Positions 1 to 6,216 of a DNA stretch of 22,131 nt are shown here, one piece after another. The notes under the pieces are model-generated. The model was not told where the DNA came from. It was given only the letters and a program-made list of their open reading frames with translations, and did no database searches. The stretch is from AC-32 sp046726435 (GTDB taxonomy: Bacteria; Actinomycetota; Thermoleophilia; Gaiellales; Gaiellaceae), in NCBI GenBank assembly GCA_046726435.1, contig JBKPAM010000059.1, positions 1-22,131 on the forward strand, read 5' to 3'. Both the position numbers and the translations under genes were made by a program. Within the stretch, counting starts at the first letter, position 1. Each line of letters starts with the position of its first letter.

Positions 1-762
1 CTCGAAGGCGTTGGAGTTCGCATGCCCGCGGGCCAGGCGCGAGGCCTCCAACGTGCCGACGACGCCGCTCTCGAACTCGACCGTTGCGACGAAGTGGTCG
101 TCGACCTCACGGCCGGGGACGATCGTGCGAACGCGCGCCGAGACGGAGGCGATCTCGCCGACCAGGTAGCGCGCCAGGTCGATCACGTGGGCGCCGAGGT
201 CGCCGAGCGCCCCGGTGCCCGCTTGCGCGCGGTCGAACCGCCACAGCTCCGGGTCGGCTTCCCAGCCCCCCGACTGCAGGTAACGCGCGCGGAAGTGGAC
301 GACCTCGCCGAGCTCGCCGGCCTCCAGGAGCTCGCGTGCAAGCCGCACCGCAGGGACGAAGCGGTAGTTGAAGCCGCAGAGATGGCGTACGCCTGCCCGC
401 TCCGCCTCCCTCCACATCTCGTAGGACTCGGCGGCGGTCAGGCCGAGCGGCTTCTCGCAGACGACGTGCTTGCCCGCGCGCACGGCGGCGATCGTGGGCT
501 CGGCGTGCACCGCGTTGGGCCCACCGTTGTCGAAGAGGCCGATCCGCTCGTCCACGGCTTGCTCGCGCCAGTCCGTGGTCGCCTCGGCCCACCCCCAGCG
601 GTCACGCGCCTGTTCGAGCCCCTCGCGGTTTCGGCCCGAGATGGAGACGAGCTCCGGCCGCAGCGGCACCTCGAGGTGCCGAAGCGCGAGCAGCGCCCGC
701 GAGTGGGCCGCGCCCATGAAGCCGTAGCCGAGCAGGCCGACGCCGATCGCCGGCCGTGTCAT
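1..762 (-). CDS. Gfo/Idh/MocA-family NAD(P)-dependent oxidoreductase (3' end outside window)
   Basis: The reading frame is open from an ATG at 762 to the left edge, giving 254 residues without a stop, so the C-terminus is missing. The N-terminus (TRPAIGVGLLGYGFMGAAH) is a Rossmann nucleotide-binding start with a GxGxxG-like glycine pattern. A later VVCEKPL segment is the EKP motif typical of this family, whose Lys normally acts at the active site. Family members oxidise or reduce sugars and inositols with NAD(P)H. It lies 6 nt after the sugar permease stop, as the last visible gene of the ABC operon, so I infer it acts on the imported sugar or a derivative. The substrate cannot be read from the sequence. 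Family assignment is firm; function within the family is open. Confidence 0.9.
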   Translation of the reverse strand, partial: MTRPAIGVGLLGYGFMGAAHSRALLALRHLEVPLRPELVSISGRNREGLEQARDRWGWAEATTDWREQAVDERIGLFDNGGPNAVHAEPTIAAVRAGKHVVCEKPLGLTAAESYEMWREAERAGVRHLCGFNYRFVPAVRLARELLEAGELGEVVHFRARYLQSGGWEADPELWRFDRAQAGTGALGDLGAHVIDLARYLVGEIASVSARVRTIVPGREVDDHFVATVEFESGVVGTLEASRLARGHANSNAFE

Positions 763-768
763 GGCTCG

Positions 769-2001
769 TTAGCGGCCGACCGCCGCCTGGCGGCGACGCG
801 CGACCGTGTCGAGCGTGACGGCGGCGAGCAGGATCAGGCCCGTTGTCACGTACTTGACCCAATCCGCCGAGCCGATGAGGTCAGTGCCGTTGCTGATCAT
901 CCCGATGATCAGGCCGCCGAAGAGCGCACCGCTCACGCGGCCTCGCCCGCCGAAGAGGCTGACTCCGCCGATCACGGCGGCCGAGATCGAATCGAGCAGG
1001 AGCGTCCCGCCGCCGAAGGTCAGGTCGACGGAGTTGAGGCGCGAGGCGAGGATCACCCCGCCGAGGCCCGCCATCGAGCCCGAGATCACGAAGCAGAGGA
1101 TGCGGATGAGCTTGACGTTGATGCCGGCCCGCCGTGCGGCCTCCGCGTTCCCGCCGACCGCGTAGACGTGGCGGCCGAACGTCGTTCGTCCGGCGATGTA
1201 CGAGAACAGGACGACGACGAAGAGCACGATCAGCCCGACGAGCGGGACGCCGCGCGAGTGATTGCAGACGGCGACGGCGACAAACGCCAGGCCGCCGTAG
1301 AACACCACGCGGGCGACCGGCACGATGATGCTGCCCGTGGGCAGACCGGCGCGTCTCCGGCCGACGTACGTCCCGAAGGACGCGAGCGCAAGCAGGGCGG
1401 TGAAGACGATCGCGACGATCCAGCCCGTGTTCTTCGTCAACACGTAGTTGGCGACGTCGAGGACCTGGTGGTCGGTGATGCCGATCACGCCCTGCGTGCC
1501 GAGCACTTTGATGATGAGGCCCTGGGCGATGAGCAGCCCCGCCAGCGTCACGACGAACGACGGCACACCGATGAAGGCGATGATCGATCCCTGGACAACG
1601 CCGATCGACGCTCCGATCGCGATCGCAAGCCCGATTGCGACGAGCCCTGGAAAGTCGTGGCTCGAGCCGGCGAGCTGGAACTCCGCTACGGCGACGCTGG
1701 CAATGCCGCTGACGTAGGCGACCGAGAGGTCGATCTCGCCGATCAGGAGCACGAAGACGACACCGACGGCGATCACCGTCACGCCTGCCATCTGGCCGAT
1801 CAGGTTCGTGAAGTTGACCGCCGTGAAGAAGATGCTGGTCTTCGAGGTGAAGAAGATCGTGATCGCGACGATCCCGACGAGCACCGGGAGACTGCCGACG
1901 TCGCCGCCCTTCAGCGCGTCCCAGCGCGCACGCAGGACCGCGATGAAGCTGTCCTCCGCGATGGCTGCAGCCTGGACTTCGGGCGGTGCTGCGGTGCTCA
2001 C
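769..2001 (-). CDS. Sugar ABC transporter permease, RbsC/XylH type
   Basis: This 410-residue protein is very hydrophobic, with about ten predicted membrane segments. It carries the GEIDLSV motif at residues 88-94 that marks the BPD_transp_2 (RbsC/XylH/AraH) permease family. A soluble N-terminal stretch of about 35 residues precedes the first membrane segment. The late SLFGGRG..GALFGGLIIGMISNG region is also typical. The length is greater than RbsC (about 320 aa) and close to XylH-type permeases (about 390-410 aa). The GTG start overlaps the ATPase stop by 4 nt (GTGA), so translation is probably coupled. It forms the membrane channel for the binding protein and ATPase encoded upstream in the same operon. 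The xylose-type assignment rests mainly on the binding protein. Confidence 0.93.
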   Translation of the reverse strand: MSTAAPPEVQAAAIAEDSFIAVLRARWDALKGGDVGSLPVLVGIVAITIFFTSKTSIFFTAVNFTNLIGQMAGVTVIAVGVVFVLLIGEIDLSVAYVSGIASVAVAEFQLAGSSHDFPGLVAIGLAIAIGASIGVVQGSIIAFIGVPSFVVTLAGLLIAQGLIIKVLGTQGVIGITDHQVLDVANYVLTKNTGWIVAIVFTALLALASFGTYVGRRRAGLPTGSIIVPVARVVFYGGLAFVAVAVCNHSRGVPLVGLIVLFVVVLFSYIAGRTTFGRHVYAVGGNAEAARRAGINVKLIRILCFVISGSMAGLGGVILASRLNSVDLTFGGGTLLLDSISAAVIGGVSLFGGRGRVSGALFGGLIIGMISNGTDLIGSADWVKYVTTGLILLAAVTLDTVARRRQAAVGR

Positions 2002-2756
2002 GCAGCCTGGGCAGGCATGCCCGCCGTGATCGCTTCCACGATCTCCTGTTCCGTCGTCGCGTCCTTCTCGTAGACGCCTACGTTCCGGCCGAGGCGGAGG
2101 ACGGTGATCCGGTCGGCGACCTCGAACACGTCGATGAGGTTGTGCGAGACGAACACGACCGCGAGCCCCTGCTCCCCGAGCCGCGTGACGAGGTCGAGCA
2201 CCTGCCGGGTCTGCGCCACGCCCAGCGCCGCGGTCGGCTCGTCAAGGAAGACGACGCGGTTGTTCCACAGGACCGGCCGGGCCACCGCGACGGACTGGCG
2301 CTGCCCACCCGAGAGCGTCGCGACGGGCTGCCGCACCGACCGGATCGTCGTTACCGCGAGGGACCGAAGCGTTTCGCTCGTCCGAAGCTCCATCGGAGCC
2401 TCCTTGAGGCGACGGAGCCAGTCCCGTATCTCGCGTCCGAGAAACATGTTCTGGACGACGTCGAGGTTGTCGCAGAGCGCGAGATCCTGGTACACGACCT
2501 CGATCCCGAGCCTGGCGGCGTCCTTCGGGCCGTGGATCGACACCGGCTCGCCGTCGAAGAAGATCTGGCCGCCGTCGATCGAGTAGATCCCGGCGACGCA
2601 CTTGATGAGCGTCGACTTCCCGGCGCCGTTGTCTCCGACGAGCCCCATCACCTCGCCGTCGCGAGCCTCGAAGTCGACTTCCTTCAAGGCCTCGACGGAG
2701 CCGAAGTGCTTGGAGACCCCGCGGAGCTCGAGTGTCGGCGGCGTCGCCTCGCTCAC
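1998..2756 (-). CDS. Sugar ABC transporter ATP-binding protein, single-domain XylG-like
   Basis: This is a complete single ABC ATPase of 252 residues: Walker A GDNGAGKST at 41-49, Q-loop Gln90, signature LSGGQ at 148-152, Walker B VVFLDEP at 168-174 with catalytic Glu173, and switch His205. It energises uptake through the permease with which it overlaps. E. coli XylG and RbsA have two fused ABC domains (about 500 aa); here only one is present, so the transporter probably uses a homodimer, as single-domain relatives do. The GTG start has no Shine-Dalgarno sequence and lies 57 nt after the binding-protein stop, behind a strong hairpin. The residues around 110-140 look less conserved than the core. 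Confidence 0.93.
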   Translation of the reverse strand: MSEATPPTLELRGVSKHFGSVEALKEVDFEARDGEVMGLVGDNGAGKSTLIKCVAGIYSIDGGQIFFDGEPVSIHGPKDAARLGIEVVYQDLALCDNLDVVQNMFLGREIRDWLRRLKEAPMELRTSETLRSLAVTTIRSVRQPVATLSGGQRQSVAVARPVLWNNRVVFLDEPTAALGVAQTRQVLDLVTRLGEQGLAVVFVSHNLIDVFEVADRITVLRLGRNVGVYEKDATTEQEIVEAITAGMPAQAA

Positions 2757-2772
2757 AGTGCGGTTTGTATCA

Positions 2773-2803
2773 CGGTCGGGGCGCCCGAGCGGCGCCCCGA
2801 CCG
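2773..2803 (-). promoter_or_regulatory. Intercistronic hairpin between binding-protein and ATPase genes
   Basis: A perfect 13-bp inverted repeat (CGGTCGGGGCGCC with its complement) surrounds a 5-nt loop. It lies just after the stop codon of the binding-protein gene and before the ATPase start. There is no T-run. Such hairpins commonly protect the 3' end of binding-protein mRNA or partly terminate transcription, so that more binding protein than ATPase or permease is made. That role is inferred here. Confidence 0.7.
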
Positions 2804-2813
2804 AGACGAGGTC

Positions 2814-3896
2814 CTACTTGCAGTACTTCTTGTACGGGCCCTTGCAGACCTGGCTCTTCTTCAAGAAGCCGTCCTTGAAGAGGAGCGTGTAGTTCTTCTT
2901 CGTGACCCAGACCGGCGTCAGCAGGATCGACTTGGTGCCGCTGACCTTGCCGTTCACGCCCTTGACCGGCTTACCCTTGATGATCGCGATGGCCGCGGCC
3001 GCTGCCGCGTTCGCCTCCTTGCGGACCGACTTGTAGACGGTTCCGGTCTGCCAACCGGCGAGGATGAACTGGACGCCGGTCGGCGTCGCGTCCTGGCCGG
3101 TGAGCGGGATCTTCTTCAGGCCGTGCGCCTTCAGCGACGCCACAACTGCCCCGGCAAGCCCGTCGTTGGCCGCGAGCACGCCATTGATCTTGTTGCCGTT
3201 GCGAGCGAGCATCTGGTCGAAGATCTGGCGCGCCTTGATCGCATTCCAGTCCGTCCACTGGTCGCCGGCCTTCGCCTTCTTGAACACGTGCTTCTTGTAG
3301 AGCGGCTTCAGGATCGAGTCGTACCCCTGCTTGAAGAGCTTCGCATTGTTATCCGTGATGCCGCCGTTCAGCTCGGCGATCACGGGGTGCTTCCCGTACG
3401 TGCCCTTCGCCTTCAGGCCCGCGACGAGCCCCGAGCCCTGGAGCTTGCCGACGCGGACGTTGTTGAACGAGACGTAGTACGCCGCCTTGCTGCCCACGAC
3501 CAGGCGGTCGTAGTCGATCACCTTCGCGCCGCGGCTGACCGCCAGGTTGGTGATCGCGTTGCCCGACGCGGCATTCAGCTGGTCGAGCAGGATCACCTTC
3601 GCGCCCTGGGCAAGGCACTGTTGCGCCTGCGAGAGCTGCTTCTGCGAGTCGCCGAGCGCGTTCAGCACCGACGCCGGTACGTTGGCCTTCGCGAACGCTT
3701 TCTTCAGGTACGGCGCGTCGAACAGCGTGTAGCGCGTCGACGTTGTTGTGTCCGGCAGCAGCGCGCAGGCTTTGATCGAGGCGCTCGCGCGGTTCGGTGA
3801 GTCGACACGCGCCGACGCCGACGTCGCGACGAGCCCGACGACCACCAGGCCCAGCACGACGGCTATCGGCCGTCTCGACAATCTTCGCTTACTCAC
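2814..3896 (-). CDS. Xylose-type (XylF-like) sugar ABC transporter substrate-binding protein
   Basis: This 360-residue secreted protein begins with a basic N-terminus and hydrophobic stretch (residues 1-30) ending in an ATSASA-like signal peptidase I site. No lipobox Cys is seen, which is unusual for an exported binding protein in a Gram-positive-type envelope. The mature part is a Peripla_BP_4 fold. Segments such as IDYDRLVVGS, YYVSFNNVRVGKLQG, AANDGLAGAVVASLK, TGQDAT and ILAGWQTGTVYK match my recollection of XylF/ChvE D-xylose and aldose binders. The C-terminus is rich in Lys and carries a Cys pair (CKGPYKKYC). The GTG start has a strong Shine-Dalgarno sequence (AAGGAGGG, 4-5 nt upstream), supporting high expression. 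It is the first gene of the operon. Pentose uptake is the best guess; other monosaccharides are possible. Confidence 0.92.
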   Translation of the reverse strand: MSKRRLSRRPIAVVLGLVVVGLVATSASARVDSPNRASASIKACALLPDTTTSTRYTLFDAPYLKKAFAKANVPASVLNALGDSQKQLSQAQQCLAQGAKVILLDQLNAASGNAITNLAVSRGAKVIDYDRLVVGSKAAYYVSFNNVRVGKLQGSGLVAGLKAKGTYGKHPVIAELNGGITDNNAKLFKQGYDSILKPLYKKHVFKKAKAGDQWTDWNAIKARQIFDQMLARNGNKINGVLAANDGLAGAVVASLKAHGLKKIPLTGQDATPTGVQFILAGWQTGTVYKSVRKEANAAAAAAIAIIKGKPVKGVNGKVSGTKSILLTPVWVTKKNYTLLFKDGFLKKSQVCKGPYKKYCK

Positions 3897-3929
3897 AAAT
3901 CCCTCCTTCTCTAGACCCCCGACGCCCGT

Positions 3930-3958
3930 TTCCTAGCACGTCATTGCTGCGGTATCAA
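3930..3958 (-). promoter_or_regulatory. Candidate promoter of the sugar ABC operon
   Basis: On the minus strand TTGATA (3953-3958) and TAGGAA (3930-3935) are separated by 17 nt, resembling -35 and -10 boxes of a housekeeping-type promoter. They sit in the 79-nt gap between the ftsY stop and the binding-protein start, where a separate promoter is expected. The -10 box lacks the usual final T, so this is tentative. Confidence 0.4.
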
Positions 3959-3975
3959 ACCACGCGGAGTCGACC

Positions 3976-4944
3976 TCAGAGCGGGTCATGTGCTTTCGTG
4001 CCGCCGATCAGGGCACGCGCGAAATCCTCAGAATCGAAAGGCCTGAGGTCGTCGAGCCCCTCGCCAATCCCGATCAGCTTCACCGGGAGGCCGAGCTCGT
4101 GTGCGATCGCGATTGCGATACCGCCTTTGGCCGAGCCGTCGAGCTTCGTCAGCACGATTCCGGTCACGTCGACCGCCTGCCCGAACAGGCGCGCCTGCTG
4201 GAGGCCGTTCTGGCCGGTGGTCGCGTCGACGACGAGCAGCGTCTCGTGCGGCGCGCCCTCGAGCCGCTGCCCCAGCACCCGCCGGACTTTCGCGAGCTCC
4301 TCCATCAGGTTCGCCTGCGTGTGCAGCCGGCCCGCGGTGTCGACCACGACCACGTCGCGGCCTCGCGACTCGGCCGCGCCGATCGCATCGAAGGCGACCG
4401 CCGCGGGGTCGCCGCCCCGCTCCGAGCCCACGAAGTCCGCCCCGGCGCGCTGCGCCCAGATCTCGAGCTGCTCCTCGGCGGCGGCGCGAAAGGTGTCGGC
4501 GGCCGCGACCAGCACCGAATGGCCGTGCTCGGAGAGCTTGGAGGCCAGCTTGCCGATCGTGGTCGTCTTGCCGGTGCCGTTCACGCCCACGACCAGGATT
4601 ACGCTCGGGCGGCCCGACAGTTCGATCGTTCCGGGCTCCCCCAGCATCTGCGCGACTTCCTGCTCGAGCCCGTCCGCGACGGCCGCGTCGCCTCGACCCT
4701 CGAGTCGCTGAACGAGCTCCGCGGTCGCGGGCACGCCGACGTCGGCGGCGATCAGCGCTTCCTCGAGTCGCTCCCAGGACGCCGTGTCGGCTGGGTCGAA
4801 CGTCGTGACCGCGATCTCCTCGGTGAGCGCGCGGCGCGACTTCGACAGCGAGTCGCGAAGGCGGGAGAAGAGCCCCGCCCGGGCCGCCTCGGGCTCGGGA
4901 GCAGCATCGGGCTCTCCCAACAGCTCTCCCCAGCTCCGAGGCAC
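3976..4944 (-). CDS. ftsY: Signal recognition particle receptor FtsY
   Basis: This SRP-receptor GTPase receives ribosome-nascent chain-SRP complexes at the membrane. From GTG 4944 the protein has 322 residues: a short acidic lead, an N-domain beginning near GLFSRLRDSLSKSRR (24-38), then the G-domain with P-loop GVNGTGKTT (120-128), DTFRAAA (150-156), DTAGR (202-206), TKLDG (266-270) and GIGEGLDDLRPFD (292-304). The long acidic A-domain of E. coli FtsY is absent, as in many Gram-positive bacteria. The frame can be extended to a TTG at 5007, but that adds a low-information Arg/Pro-rich stretch. I prefer GTG 4944 because a TAACCT hexamer ends 7 nt before it, fitting a leaderless start. The TTG has an AAGG-like sequence upstream, so it is not excluded. 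It is the last gene of the smc cluster. Confidence 0.95.
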   Translation of the reverse strand: MPRSWGELLGEPDAAPEPEAARAGLFSRLRDSLSKSRRALTEEIAVTTFDPADTASWERLEEALIAADVGVPATAELVQRLEGRGDAAVADGLEQEVAQMLGEPGTIELSGRPSVILVVGVNGTGKTTTIGKLASKLSEHGHSVLVAAADTFRAAAEEQLEIWAQRAGADFVGSERGGDPAAVAFDAIGAAESRGRDVVVVDTAGRLHTQANLMEELAKVRRVLGQRLEGAPHETLLVVDATTGQNGLQQARLFGQAVDVTGIVLTKLDGSAKGGIAIAIAHELGLPVKLIGIGEGLDDLRPFDSEDFARALIGGTKAHDPL

Positions 4945-4951
4945 GCGCCGA

Positions 4952-4957
4952 AGGTTA
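4952..4957 (-). promoter_or_regulatory. Candidate -10 box for a leaderless ftsY transcript
   Basis: The minus strand reads TAACCT, 7 nt before GTG 4944. No Shine-Dalgarno sequence is visible there. The distance would place transcription start at or next to the start codon. No convincing -35 box is seen. Confidence 0.35.
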
Positions 4958-5022
4958 GACGGCCGCGCCGGCAGAGCCCGGCACGGACTCTTTGGTCGGC
5001 GTCGCAAGCGACCGCCTTGGCG

Positions 5023-6216
5023 CTAGTCCCAGCGGTCCAGGATCGGGTAGCGCGGGTCGGCGTCGAGGCACGACGACGCGAAGAAGGCAACACCGAGGTC
5101 GCCGGTGAAGAGCGAGTAGCGGCCTCGGCCGTTCTCGACGCGCACGCGCTCGGCCTGGCCGAGCGCGTGGACGGCAAACCGCCGCGCCCGTACGAGCCAG
5201 CGCTCGTCGCCCGTTCGCTCGAACGTCTTCAGAAGCGCGTAGCCGTTGCCGGCCGTGCCGTGGCAGATGCCCGCGCCCTTCTCCGTGCCGTGCGCACCCG
5301 CGCGCCAGGTGAGCTCGGCACCCGCGAGCAGAAGCTCCTCGTCGAGGTACGGCGCTGCCGTGGCGACGATCCCCGGCGCGCCGGCGCACCACTGCAGCCG
5401 GATCTGGCCGCCACGAGACTGGAGCTTTCCGCCCGGTCGTGCGGGCCAGTTCGCGAGGCCGCCTTCGACCACCGCCTCGCCCGCGAGGACCGCTCCCGTC
5501 TCGCGCTGGAGGGCTTCGTTTCGCTCGCTGGGCCGCTGCACGAGGGCGTGCACGTTTCCGACGAGCCCGTGGAAGGGCGTGAGGGAGCGAAAGGTCTCGC
5601 CGAAAACCCGTTGCGTCCACAGGAAGTCTTCTCCGCGGCGAGCCAGGAGCGCGTCGGCGCTCTCGTCCCACGCCTTCGCCCAGCGGTCCTCCCCGGTCCA
5701 CTCGTGCATTGCCGCCGCCGCGAGCATCGTCCCGGGCGCCCCCCACATCAGCTCGTCGGCCTCGTTGGCGACGTTGCCGCGGACTCGCTCGTGGAGCGTG
5801 TCGGCGAGCTCCGAGCTAGCGGCGAGCCGCCAGGCCACGAGCAGGAGGCCGGTCTCGCCGGCGAGCAGCGACGACTCCGGCGGCGACGGCAGCTCGCGTC
5901 TGTCGCCGCTCAGGTCCGGTTCGGCACGCCAGAGCTCGAGCGTCCGCCGTGCGGCCGAGGGGAGATCGATCCGCGTCTCCGCGTGCCCGCGGCGGCGCAG
6001 CGCGTCGAGCGCCCAGACGACTCCGCCGGCGCCGACGTAGAGCTCCTTCAGCGGCGGCGTCGACTCCCACAGATCCCACTCGTTCGCCGGCCACAGCCCG
6101 ACCGGGTCGAACGCGTCGTCGGAATCGGAGACGATCGAGTCGATCGCGGAGCGGACACGCGTCTCGTCCCACTCTTCGTCGGTGAGCGGCTCGAACGCGT
6201 CCGGCTTGTAGAGCAC
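5023..6216 (-). CDS. Stand-alone LanC-like (LANCL-type) zinc protein
   Basis: This 397-residue protein has the alpha/alpha-barrel LanC layout. Gly-rich repeats occur at residues 60-66 (YVGAGGV), 118-124 (LAGETGL), 158-162 (WGAPG), 214-220 (PFHGLVG), 276-283 (WCAGAPGI) and 317-325 (ICHGTAGNG). The zinc ligands of the family are Cys277, Cys318 and His319, and His216 matches the catalytic His of NisC; all are present. Length and spacing resemble eukaryotic LANCL proteins (about 400 aa). LanC enzymes add Cys thiols to dehydrated Ser/Thr in lantibiotics, and LANCL proteins add glutathione to dehydrated proteins. There is no LanB/LanM, precursor peptide or exporter nearby, so lantibiotic synthesis is unlikely. 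The GTG start overlaps the smc stop by 1 nt (TAGTG), suggesting coupling to smc. The substrate is unknown. Confidence 0.85.
   Translation of the reverse strand: MLYKPDAFEPLTDEEWDETRVRSAIDSIVSDSDDAFDPVGLWPANEWDLWESTPPLKELYVGAGGVVWALDALRRRGHAETRIDLPSAARRTLELWRAEPDLSGDRRELPSPPESSLLAGETGLLLVAWRLAASSELADTLHERVRGNVANEADELMWGAPGTMLAAAAMHEWTGEDRWAKAWDESADALLARRGEDFLWTQRVFGETFRSLTPFHGLVGNVHALVQRPSERNEALQRETGAVLAGEAVVEGGLANWPARPGGKLQSRGGQIRLQWCAGAPGIVATAAPYLDEELLLAGAELTWRAGAHGTEKGAGICHGTAGNGYALLKTFERTGDERWLVRARRFAVHALGQAERVRVENGRGRYSLFTGDLGVAFFASSCLDADPRYPILDRWD

Noticed and set aside
4945..5007. N-terminal extension of FtsY to TTG 5007
   Set aside because: It adds an Arg/Pro-rich stretch unlike FtsY, and the TAACCT box with GTG 4944 gives a better start. 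An AAGG-like sequence before the TTG leaves slight doubt.
5023..6216. Lantibiotic biosynthesis cluster around the LanC-like gene
   Set aside because: No LanB, LanM, precursor peptide, protease or exporter is present; the neighbours are smc and ftsY.
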